This document shows positions 9,278 through 16,798 of a stretch of 64,000 nucleotides of DNA, one piece after another. Numbering within the stretch: position 1 is the first letter of the stretch; every line of letters starts with the position of its first letter. Source of the stretch: PRO6 sp035565775 (lineage in GTDB: Bacteria; Pseudomonadota; Alphaproteobacteria; Rhizobiales; Xanthobacteraceae). A program made the translations under genes and the position numbers. The notes beneath the pieces are model-generated. The model was not told where the DNA came from, searched no databases, and saw only the letters and a program-made list of their open reading frames with translations. The stretch covers positions 992,001 to 1,056,000 of the forward strand of contig DATMRW010000021.1 of NCBI GenBank assembly GCA_035565775.1, written 5' to 3'.

Positions 9278-10308
9278 GGCGTGGTCCTCCGGATCGGCGC
9301 GGCAGAAGCGGAAGACGGAGCGGCAGCCGGTCGGAAGATCCGCCGAAACGCCGACAACAGCCGGGACATCGCTTCCGGCAGGCCGTTCGGGAACGCAGTC
9401 ACCACCAGGATGAAGATCAGACCGAAGAAGAACATCCAGCGTTCAGTGTAAGTGCTGATCAGGTCCTGGGCCCCGACAAATACTGCCGCGCCGAGAATGG
9501 GACCGAAGAAGCTGGAAAGGCCGCCGCCGAGCAAGGTAAGGATCACGATATTGCCGGACTCGATCCAGAACAGGTTCTGCGGGTAGGCAGCATACTGAAA
9601 CCAGGCATAGAGCCCGCCAGCGAGACCGGAGAAGGCGCCTGAGATCGCCATGGCGGCGAGCTTGTAGCGGGCGGTGTCGTAGCCAAGATACTGGGTGCGC
9701 ACCTCGTTGCTCTTGATCGCCGCGAGCAGGCTGCCGAACGGCGAATTGGTAATGCGCCAGATCACCCATAGCGCCGCCATGAAGATCGTCAGGATGAAGT
9801 AGTAGAAGGTAGTATGATCACTGAGATTAAGGCCGAAGGGCGTAGGCCGCTGCAGCCCCGTAAGGCCGGTCTCACCGCCGGTGACGTCGTCCCAGCGTAG
9901 CGCCACGATGTAGAACATCTGACCGAACGCAAGCGTCAGCAGACCGAAATAGATGCCGCGCTTCTTCATCACCAGCGCACCGACCAGCACGGCGGCGATG
10001 AGCCCCGCGGCGAACGCAAGCACAAGGCTTACCGCCGCGCCGCTGACCCCATACTGCTGGGCGATGCCGACCGCATAGGCACCGGAGCCGAAAAATGCGG
10101 CATGGCCGAAGGACGCAAGTCCGGTGGTGCCAAGCACGATATTATAACTCACCGCAAACAGCGCGATGATCAGAATTTCAGTGCCGAGGCTAAGGCTGAT
10201 ATTCAGCGCCGAGAGCAGCACGGGCAACACCGCGAAGAAAACAACGAGCAGAGCGAAGCTGACGGCGGGCCGCTGCCGCGCCGGGAACGGAAGGGGATTG
10301 GGGCTCAC
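9274..10308 (-). CDS. livM: LivM-type ABC transporter permease
   Basis: An integral membrane permease of about 344 residues with many hydrophobic helices. The family segment is NIVLGTTGLASFGHAAFFGSGAYA, and GLTGLQRP also follows the LivM pattern. A longer open frame extends to 10554, but its first 80 residues are arginine-rich and lie over livH. The GTG at 10308, five bases after the livH stop, is the sensible start (VSPNPLPFPARQRP). It forms the translocation path together with LivH. Confidence 0.9.
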   Translation of the reverse strand: MSPNPLPFPARQRPAVSFALLVVFFAVLPVLLSALNISLSLGTEILIIALFAVSYNIVLGTTGLASFGHAAFFGSGAYAVGIAQQYGVSGAAVSLVLAFAAGLIAAVLVGALVMKKRGIYFGLLTLAFGQMFYIVALRWDDVTGGETGLTGLQRPTPFGLNLSDHTTFYYFILTIFMAALWVIWRITNSPFGSLLAAIKSNEVRTQYLGYDTARYKLAAMAISGAFSGLAGGLYAWFQYAAYPQNLFWIESGNIVILTLLGGGLSSFFGPILGAAVFVGAQDLISTYTERWMFFFGLIFILVVTAFPNGLPEAMSRLLSAFRRIFRPAAAPSSASAAPIRRTTP

Positions 10309-10313
10309 GAGGC

Positions 10314-11189
10314 TTACTCCAGAACGCTGCGGGTGCCGAGCAGGCCGCGCGGCCGATAAAGCAGGACGACGGCGGCGAGCACATACATGATGAGATCGGA
10401 GAAACGAGGAACGAACATCACCGCGATTGAATTGGTGACGCCGACCAGCAGACCGCCGAGCACACTGCCCCAAAAGCTGCCCATGCCGCCGATCACGACA
10501 ATTAGGAAGGCAGGCAGAAGCGCATCGAGCCCCATTTGCGGGCGCACGCTCCATAGCGGCGCAGCGATGATGCCAGCCAGCGCCGCCATAACTGCGGCGA
10601 GGCCAAATACCAGTGCGCGGATGCGTGGCAAATTTTTTCCGAGAATGCCCACCATCTCACTGTCGTGAGAGCCGGCGCGGATCATCGCGCCATAGGGCGT
10701 CTTGGCGAGAAACAACCAGACCGAAAAAATCGCAACGAGCGCGAAGCCGCCCATGAACAAGCGATACTTCGAATAGATCATAAAGCCGAGATCGACGCTT
10801 CCTTTGGCGAGATCAGGCGCTGCGATCGAATAAGCGAGCTTGCCCCAAATCATCTGGATCACGTCCTCGCCCATCATGGCGATGCCGAACGTGAGGAGCA
10901 GCACAAACAGCGGATCCTTGCCATAGAGGCGGCGGATAAATGTCTGCTCCAGCAGAATGCCGAGAGCGCCGACAATGAGGGGCGCGATGATCAGGGCCGG
11001 CCAGTAGCCGACAATCTTCAGCAGGGTCAGAGCAAGATAGGCGCCCAGCGCGAACAAAAGCCCATGGGCAAAATTGATAATGCCCATGACGCTGAGGACC
11101 ATGGTGAAGCCGCTGGCGACCAACGCCAGGATCAACCCCAGTATGACTCCATTGGCGAGCTGACCGAACAGCTCGGCGAGGTGCGGCAT
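10314..11189 (-). CDS. livH: LivH-type ABC transporter permease
   Basis: An integral membrane permease of 291 residues. It has the LivH core MGIINFAHGLLFALGAYLAL and IGGMGSFWGSVLGGLLVG. The ATG at 11189 is chosen because GGAGA lies seven bases before it and the protein then starts MPHLAELFGQLANGVILG, as in the family; the frame is open to 11243 but that extension is arginine-rich. It is the first transporter gene after the enoyl-CoA hydratase gene. Confidence 0.92.
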   Translation of the reverse strand: MPHLAELFGQLANGVILGLILALVASGFTMVLSVMGIINFAHGLLFALGAYLALTLLKIVGYWPALIIAPLIVGALGILLEQTFIRRLYGKDPLFVLLLTFGIAMMGEDVIQMIWGKLAYSIAAPDLAKGSVDLGFMIYSKYRLFMGGFALVAIFSVWLFLAKTPYGAMIRAGSHDSEMVGILGKNLPRIRALVFGLAAVMAALAGIIAAPLWSVRPQMGLDALLPAFLIVVIGGMGSFWGSVLGGLLVGVTNSIAVMFVPRFSDLIMYVLAAVVLLYRPRGLLGTRSVLE

Positions 11190-11268
11190 CTGCGTTTCTC
11201 CATGCGCGCACACCCGCCCGGAGCCAGAGCGCCGGCGACGCAATGCGCAATCGCGTTATCGGGTTTGA

Positions 11269-12081
11269 TTATTTGCCGGTGAAGCGGGCGGGTCGCCGCT
11301 CAAGGAAATGGGCGACGCCTTCCTTGAAGTCTTCACTGAGGATACTGAAATACATTTCGCGATTGGCGTCGGCGATTGCCTCGCCGAGACCACGAAATGG
11401 CGCGTCCCAAATCTGCCGCTTCATCACCCGCACCGAACGTGGCGACACTTCGGTGGACAGAGATATGGCGAGCGCCATGGTCGCAGGCATCAGCTCATCC
11501 GGAGGCAGCACCCGGGAAACGAGCCCCATGGCTCGAGCCTCCTCGGCATCGATTTTGCGCGAGGTGAGCAACAGATCGATGGCATTGGCGTGACCGACGA
11601 CGCGCGGCAAAATCCAGGCGATGCCATGCTCAGCAATCAAGCCGCGCTTGGCAAAGGCGGTCGCGAACACTGCCTTTTCGGAAGCGAGCCGGAAATCGCT
11701 GTAGAGCGCCATCACGAGACCAAGACCGGCGGCCGCACCGTTGATGGCACTGATGATGGGCTTGGTAGCGGAAGGAAAGTAAGAATAGCGGGTCTGGTAG
11801 TCGGCGCGCCGATTCATGTCATACGGACGCATCCAGTCCTTGCGCTCGATATCGTCCGGCGGAAGGACCTCCAGCTCGTCCATATCCATGCCGGCGCAGA
11901 ATGCGCGCCCCTCTCCAGTGAGGACGATGGCGCGCACTGCCAGATCGGCATCCGCGCGCTCCACTGCGGCACGCAGTTCGTTTTCCAACACCAGGGTCAG
12001 CGCGTTCATGCGGTCCGGCCGATTGAGGCGGATAACGGCCACCGGCCCGTCGACGCAATAGGTTACCTGACTGAATTCCAT
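11269..12081 (-). CDS. Enoyl-CoA hydratase
   Basis: A crotonase-fold enzyme of 270 residues. The oxyanion segments are AFCAGMDMDEL and AINGAAAGLGLVMALYSDFRLAS, and the catalytic loop reads RGLIAEHGIAWILPR with a glutamate where hydratases have one. It hydrates an enoyl-CoA or cleaves a hydroxyacyl-CoA. It is the first gene of the long minus-strand operon, with a good GGGAGG site nine bases before the ATG and a consensus-like promoter at 12128-12156. It differs clearly from the operon's second crotonase at 1712. Confidence 0.9.
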   Translation of the reverse strand: MEFSQVTYCVDGPVAVIRLNRPDRMNALTLVLENELRAAVERADADLAVRAIVLTGEGRAFCAGMDMDELEVLPPDDIERKDWMRPYDMNRRADYQTRYSYFPSATKPIISAINGAAAGLGLVMALYSDFRLASEKAVFATAFAKRGLIAEHGIAWILPRVVGHANAIDLLLTSRKIDAEEARAMGLVSRVLPPDELMPATMALAISLSTEVSPRSVRVMKRQIWDAPFRGLGEAIADANREMYFSILSEDFKEGVAHFLERRPARFTGK

Positions 12082-12127
12082 TTACTTCCTCCCGGTGTCC
12101 GGCATTCGCCGCCAGATCACTAAAAGA

Positions 12128-12156
12128 ACACTACTGGTACATCAGTTGTCTGTCAA
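12128..12156 (-). promoter_or_regulatory. Probable sigma-70 promoter with operator-like palindrome in the spacer
   Basis: Read on the minus strand, a perfect TTGACA (12156-12151) is followed after 17 bases by TAGTGT (12133-12128). The spacer carries ACTGATGTACCAGT, an imperfect palindrome at 12133-12146. It lies about 50 bases before the hydratase gene that begins the operon. A repressor bound there would block polymerase; the TetR gene at 12627-13262 is the natural candidate. The motif is seen; its function is inferred. Confidence 0.5.
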
Positions 12157-12626
12157 CTTTTTCGTCACTCAGTGCAGGCGTGCGAACACACCAAAACGAA
12201 GCTTCAGGCAAGATGCCAAGGCAGAATCCGATCAATGATTTTTGGCCGCCGCAGCCGCCCTCTCCAGCTGCCACCGCGATCGCCCTGTGCTCCGCCGCCT
12301 CACTGGCCGCAGCACGGAAATTCCCCGTAATTTGCGCCCCTTGAAGACCCGGATGACCGAATTCATTTCTGGAGCTTCGCTCTGGCGAATAAGGAATTGT
12401 GCCGTCCCGACCAACGGACGAGACTGCGCGCCACATCCCCGTTGTGTGAACTGAAAGTCGCTTGGGCAGGTTTGAGTTCGAGTCGGCAGTGCCGAGTCCC
12501 GGCCCCTGCTTCTGTTTGCAAGGCACTTATTGCCGGGGCTTCCTTGGGGAAATCAACGAACCGGATTCGTGGTTCTGGGCGTCAGTCTCAACTTTTCTCC
12601 AACGAACGATCGCTGTCCGTCTGTAC
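12157..12626. other. 470-base stretch without a recognisable gene
   Basis: Between the operon promoter and the tetR stop. Several short open frames exist on both strands (for example a minus-strand frame with KRLSVHTTGMWRAVSSVGRD), but none has a ribosome-binding site, family motif or convincing coding pattern. It is longer than a normal promoter region for this gene-dense window, so it may hold decayed coding DNA or tetR's 3' transcript region. I assign nothing here. Confidence 0.4.
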
Positions 12627-13262
12627 TCACGTCGTTTCGAGCTCAGCCTGGCCGTTTCCGTCGAACAGCCGACGCAGGACATCGACAACCCTTTGATCTA
12701 GCTCTTCGACCGGGATCCCGAGATCGCGAGCAAAAACGTCCCGATAAAGGCCATAGCCATAAGTTGCGGCCGCATATGCAGCGTGCAACGCAGGCAGATC
12801 ACCCCCTTCTGGTACAAACCCCATGGCTTGATCGCGCTGAAGCAACAGAAGCGTGTATTCAGCGTTCGGCATCAAGCGCGGAGCGGTGGATCCGTCAAGG
12901 TGGAGCAGCGTAGTCAGCGCCAGCATATCCTTGTTCTTGATCGTGGAGTGGATCGCGTGGGCCACACGATCACCAAGACGCATCGGCTCATTTGGCGTCC
13001 GGAACGACCTTCGCTCACGCGACATGCGCCGCTTGATGGCCGCGCGCAGCAACCCCCTGCGAGAGCCGAAATGGTGATAGACAAGCCCCCGCGTAACGCC
13101 GGCATGCTTGGCCACCTCGTTGAGGTTCAACCCCGCAAGCACGCCTTCCTTCTCCATCATGGCAAGGGCGGCGTCCTCCACCTTCTCTGCCGCGCTGGTT
13201 TCCTGCTCGGACGTTTGCTGGTCGGTCGGACGATCCAGTTCCTTGTCCTTCGTACTCGTCAT
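12627..13262 (-). CDS. TetR/AcrR-family transcriptional regulator
   Basis: A 211-residue regulator. The N-terminal helix-turn-helix is at about residues 46-67 (LNLNEVAKHAGVTRGLVYHHFGSR), the TetR-family hallmark, followed by a helical ligand domain with no recognisable ligand signature. An acidic, Gln/Glu-rich N-terminal tail of about 28 residues precedes the DNA-binding domain. AGGAG lies seven bases before the ATG. It is encoded upstream of the acyl-CoA/Liv operon, separated by 545 bases, and probably represses it in response to an acyl-CoA or free acid (inference). Confidence 0.9.
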   Translation of the reverse strand: MTSTKDKELDRPTDQQTSEQETSAAEKVEDAALAMMEKEGVLAGLNLNEVAKHAGVTRGLVYHHFGSRRGLLRAAIKRRMSRERRSFRTPNEPMRLGDRVAHAIHSTIKNKDMLALTTLLHLDGSTAPRLMPNAEYTLLLLQRDQAMGFVPEGGDLPALHAAYAAATYGYGLYRDVFARDLGIPVEELDQRVVDVLRRLFDGNGQAELETT

Positions 13263-13568
13263 CTTGGCTCCTTTTCACCGCCGTGCGGTGAAATGATCAT
13301 AAACCCGCCTCGCAAAGCGGGCAGCAGAAGCTGACCACCGAAGGCCTCGAGATCTCATGACGTCGTTGCGACCGCAAGCGCGAAACTTCTGCTCCGTCAG
13401 CGAGAGCGCATTGACGTCGACGTCGATGAGATACGAAACCCGCTCTTCGCGTAGCTCATCGAGTTGGTCGCTCGCCACGCCAACCATCGCGCTGTTGTGT
13501 CTGGCGACCGAACGAACGGTCATTGCGCGCTCCAAACGTTTCTTTCTGCGTGAACGCCAGGGCTGCCT
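13263..13568. other. 306-base region upstream of tetR with no gene recognised
   Basis: This stretch contains the tetR leader (AGGAG close to its ATG) and then sequence with an uninterrupted but unrecognised minus-strand frame that continues from the hydratase relic at 13569-13730. The frame includes LDELREERVSYLIDVDVNAL, which I cannot place in a family. It probably continues the decayed segment. Confidence 0.35.
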
Positions 13569-13730
13569 CTGCGCGCTGCGATGCTCAGCCACCCGATCTG
13601 GTGCCTCGGTAGGGCTCAACGTGTCGGCGTCGTCGAGGTTCCGCTTGATGGAGCGTAGCGCCACCGGCGCGGCGGCAGCAAGGTCAGTCACCATCTCAAG
13701 AACGGCGGCCACCGCGTGGATGAGCCCGCG
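13569..13730 (-). pseudogene. Relic of an enoyl-CoA hydratase C-terminus
   Basis: In one minus-strand frame the residues GLIHAVAAVLEMVTDLAAAA, PVALRSIKRNLDDAD and APDRVAEHRSAQ follow the C-terminal pattern of crotonase-family proteins (GLIHAVVPD..., LAAGAPLALRAIKRAL..., EALDREAE.QS). The sequence before it (SWAGAQRSLRRGL) lacks the expected fold, and the usual terminal FREKRPPRF block is missing after it. No oxyanion-hole segments are present. I read this as a residual fragment of a deleted hydratase gene, located between the tetR gene and the FGGY-kinase operon end. Confidence 0.55.
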
Positions 13731-13791
13731 CCGCAGCGAGCGTTGGGCGCCCGCCCATGACAGGTCAGCCCCGCGTAGGCGCACTCCGGCC

Positions 13792-15228
13792 TCATCGTAC
13801 AGGACCATTTTGCGACTGTTCGAGCAACACCAAGTCGGTGGCGCGCCGCGCCCGTTCACGATCGGCCGGCACGGTACCGGGCAGTGGAACGATGGATTGC
13901 GGTGTAGCTGCCGCGAAAGCATTCGCTTCGCCAAGGGCCGTGAAGCCGAGACGCGCGGCACCGAGCGTCGTGGCCTCAAGATGCGGAGCACGAACGAGAT
14001 CACGATTGAGCGTCGCAGCAAGGATCGAGCAGAACACCTCGCTGGCCGCAAGCCCGCCATCGAGGCTGATCCGCTCCAGCCGGAAGCCGAGCTCCTTTTC
14101 GAGGAGATGCAGCACCTCCGCCGTCCCGCAGGCGATGCCATCCAGCACGGCCCGCGTCACCGCCTCCCTGCCGTCGGCAGCGGAAAGACCGAGCAGCGCA
14201 CCTCGCGCGTCTGGCTTCCAATGCGGCGCGCCGAGCCCGTGCAAGGCTGGCACAAAGACAATCCGCTCGGCCCGGCGGGCGGGGTTCACGAGCTTATCTA
14301 TCGAACCCGCATCCGGCAGCACGCCAAGACCGATGAGCCATTCGATCGCCGAGCCGACGGACAGAATCGCGGTCTCGGTGCCATACACCACACCGTCGGA
14401 ATCGCTGTATGCGATATTCGAGAAGGCGACGCGCCGGTTCACTGCTCGCGGCAGCTTGCCGACGACAACGTTGAGTGCGCCTACCGTGCCGAGAGTCAGC
14501 TTGGCTTGTCCGGGCTGCGTGCAATCCTGGCCGAGCAGCGAGCCCTGCTGGTCGCCGATCATGCCGAGAATAGGCAATTGCGGATCAATCGCGCTCGCCA
14601 TGCCATGCGGACCGACCGATGGCACCGGCCTCGGCAGAATCGACACCGGCACGCCGAGCGCTGCCACGAGCGCCTCATCCCAGCGCAATGTATCATGCCG
14701 CAACAAACCCGACTGCGCAGCATTGGTATAGTCGGTGACGTGCACTTTGCCGCCGGACAGCACCCAGGCGACAAAGCTGTCGAGCGTCCCCGCACGCAGC
14801 GTCTTACTATCAGCCGCCGTGCGCTCGGGATCGAGATGATCGAGCAACCAGCGTAACTTGCTGCCGGTAAGATTGGGAATGTGACCAGTGCCGGCTTTGC
14901 GAAGGGCGCGATCAAGCGTCGCCGTACGCCCATCGGACCACGACAGTACCGGCCCAAGCACGCGGCCAATCGCCGAATCCCAGAGCAGGCAGCTCACGCG
15001 CTGATTTGCGATGGCAATGCCACAAGGCATCCAGTCGCGGACCAGCGTGCGTGTTCGATCAAGAACAGTCGCCGCGATCAGATCCCCGTCCCAAGCCACC
15101 TCGCCTGCACCGCCGGGCAGCATCGGCAGCACGACGCGCTGCGTTTCCAGAATCTCGCCCGACGGGGCGACGATCGAGAAACGCAGACTCGTCGTGCCGA
15201 AATCGATGACCAGAACAGTACGGGTCAC
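13792..15228 (-). CDS. FGGY-family carbohydrate kinase (glycerol-kinase-like)
   Basis: An ATP-dependent sugar/polyol kinase of 478 residues. The N-terminal phosphate-binding segment is VIDFGTTSLRFSIV, then IAIANQRVSCLLWD, LSWSDGRT (the substrate-loop region), GALLGLSAADGREAVTRAVLDGIA and the second ATP-site motif LDGGLAASEVF. Length and motifs fit glycerol, erythritol or xylulose kinases; the canonical glycerol-kinase WQDRR motif is replaced by SWSDGRT. It is the last gene of the operon and overlaps the FAD-oxidase stop. In context it should phosphorylate a glycerol-like polyol delivered by the Pot-type importer. Confidence 0.88.
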   Translation of the reverse strand: MTRTVLVIDFGTTSLRFSIVAPSGEILETQRVVLPMLPGGAGEVAWDGDLIAATVLDRTRTLVRDWMPCGIAIANQRVSCLLWDSAIGRVLGPVLSWSDGRTATLDRALRKAGTGHIPNLTGSKLRWLLDHLDPERTAADSKTLRAGTLDSFVAWVLSGGKVHVTDYTNAAQSGLLRHDTLRWDEALVAALGVPVSILPRPVPSVGPHGMASAIDPQLPILGMIGDQQGSLLGQDCTQPGQAKLTLGTVGALNVVVGKLPRAVNRRVAFSNIAYSDSDGVVYGTETAILSVGSAIEWLIGLGVLPDAGSIDKLVNPARRAERIVFVPALHGLGAPHWKPDARGALLGLSAADGREAVTRAVLDGIACGTAEVLHLLEKELGFRLERISLDGGLAASEVFCSILAATLNRDLVRAPHLEATTLGAARLGFTALGEANAFAAATPQSIVPLPGTVPADRERARRATDLVLLEQSQNGPVR

Positions 15229-16778
15229 GAGGCCTCGCTATTCGGCGGCATCGTAACATTGTCGGACCATGCCGGCGGCGGGCCGAATGGACTGTCGAGC
15301 CCCATTTTGCCGGGATTGAGAATTCGGTTCGGATCGAGCGCAGACTTGAGCCGCTCCAGCACCTCGAAGCTGCCGCCCAACGCATCGCGCATGAAACGGC
15401 CTCGACCAAGCCCGATCCCGTGATGATGGCTGAGGTTTCCACCGTTTTGCAGCACTGTGGTCGCAGCCGCGTCCCACACGCGCCGATACCATCCCGGCCG
15501 CTCGTCCAGCTCCGGGCGACCGCCGAACATGAAGTAGAGGCCAACTCTGTCCGGGTAGACATGCGAGATGTGCGCCGTTGCCGTGCGCGTGCCTTCGACA
15601 GCCGACATAGCCGCAGTGGTCTTCTCGTAGATGTCCACGACCCTCGACCACGGCGCAGTCACTTCCATCGTATCGGGCGCGCGATCAGCGATCAGCGCGT
15701 CCATCGTACCGACATTGTTGCGATGAGACAGCCATTGCTTCACCGGCCCTTCGCCAAGCGCGACACCGTCACATTCCTGCACGACGGCCTGCCACGGCCC
15801 CTCAATGATGGCCGGATCGCCTTCGTCGCGTAGGATGAGAACGCACTGGTTCTCCGTGCCGAAATTGCGACGGGACTCGACTTGATCGTAGAGCCGGACG
15901 ATGGCCGGCGTCGCGCCACGCCGCACGAAACGGCGAATGGCCGCAACTCCCGCTGCGAAGCTCGGAAACGCAAACGCGGCATTGCAGGCGTGTGTGGACT
16001 TCGGCCAAATATGCAGGCGCGCGGAGGTGATGACGCCAAGCGTGCCCTCTGAACCTACGAACAATTGCGTCAGGTCAGGCCCGGTGGCCGAATGTGAATA
16101 GTCGCTGGTGTCGATCACGGTACCGTCCGCGAGCACTGCGGTTACGCCCATCGTGATATCGGCAATGGTGCCGTAGCGGCTCGACATCTGCCCAGCGCCA
16201 CGGCAGGCGATCCAGCCGCCGACAGTGGACAGTGCCATCGACTGCGGCCAATGGCCCGCGGTGTATCCCTCGGCCTGCAGCGTCGCCTCGAAATCATCGC
16301 CGAACGTGCCGGCCTGCACGTCGGCAACAAGATCGTCCTCGCGCAAATCGAGAATGCCCGACAACCGCGTCGTATCAAGCACAACGCCGCCGAACACGGG
16401 CAGCGAATTTCCAAGGACGCCGGAACGTCCGCCCGCTGCGACGACGGGAATGCGCGCCTCGTTGCAGATGCGCAGCACGGCGGCGATCTGATCGACGCTC
16501 GATGGCTCAACGACTGCGGCGGGCAGACGCGCTACATGGCCGGTCGTCGCCCAGACGAGACCCAACGGCCACCAGTCGCGAGCGAAATTGAACAGGCTGT
16601 CGTCGTCCACGCGCGTCGCACAAACCGCTTCGAGACTGCGGATCGTCGCATCCGACACGGCGACAGCGCGGCCGCTCAGCGTCTCGCCGCGAAACTGCGC
16701 CCGTGTTACGGGGCCTCCCGGGAGACTCGGCGGCTGTCGCGATGAAATAGGAAGAGCCTTTCGAAACGCCTTGGACAT
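15225..16778 (-). CDS. FAD-binding oxidase, alkyl-DHAP-synthase-like
   Basis: A 517-residue flavoprotein of the VAO/PCMH superfamily. The FAD-binding domain has PSSVDQIAAVLRICNEARIPVVAAGGRSG and MALSTVGGWIACRGAGQMSSRYG, then FVGSEGTLGVITSARLHIWP. Near the C-terminus is HHHGIGLGRGRF followed by LKSALDPNRILNPGKMG; the HHHGIG motif is a hallmark of alkylglycerone-phosphate synthases and their bacterial homologues. The known enzyme exchanges the acyl group of acyl-DHAP for an alkyl chain, but bacterial homologues next to glycerol genes may be dehydrogenases. AAGGA lies before the ATG. It lies between the GlpD-like and kinase genes. Confidence 0.85.
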   Translation of the reverse strand: MSKAFRKALPISSRQPPSLPGGPVTRAQFRGETLSGRAVAVSDATIRSLEAVCATRVDDDSLFNFARDWWPLGLVWATTGHVARLPAAVVEPSSVDQIAAVLRICNEARIPVVAAGGRSGVLGNSLPVFGGVVLDTTRLSGILDLREDDLVADVQAGTFGDDFEATLQAEGYTAGHWPQSMALSTVGGWIACRGAGQMSSRYGTIADITMGVTAVLADGTVIDTSDYSHSATGPDLTQLFVGSEGTLGVITSARLHIWPKSTHACNAAFAFPSFAAGVAAIRRFVRRGATPAIVRLYDQVESRRNFGTENQCVLILRDEGDPAIIEGPWQAVVQECDGVALGEGPVKQWLSHRNNVGTMDALIADRAPDTMEVTAPWSRVVDIYEKTTAAMSAVEGTRTATAHISHVYPDRVGLYFMFGGRPELDERPGWYRRVWDAAATTVLQNGGNLSHHHGIGLGRGRFMRDALGGSFEVLERLKSALDPNRILNPGKMGLDSPFGPPPAWSDNVTMPPNSEAS

Positions 16779-16798
16779 TGTCTATCCTTCGTTAGAAA

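Noticed and set aside
9274..10554. 426-codon version of the livM gene
   Set aside because: The first 82 codons lie over livH and are Arg-rich; the GTG at 10308 fits the family and operon spacing.
12460..12500. GGTTTGAGTTCGAGTC resembling a tRNA T-arm
   Set aside because: No matching acceptor stem, D-arm or anticodon arm could be built around it.
13357..14856. Long plus-strand open frame over the FGGY kinase 3' end
   Set aside because: Antisense to kinase motifs, composition is Arg/Ser/Ala-rich, and there is no ribosome-binding site.
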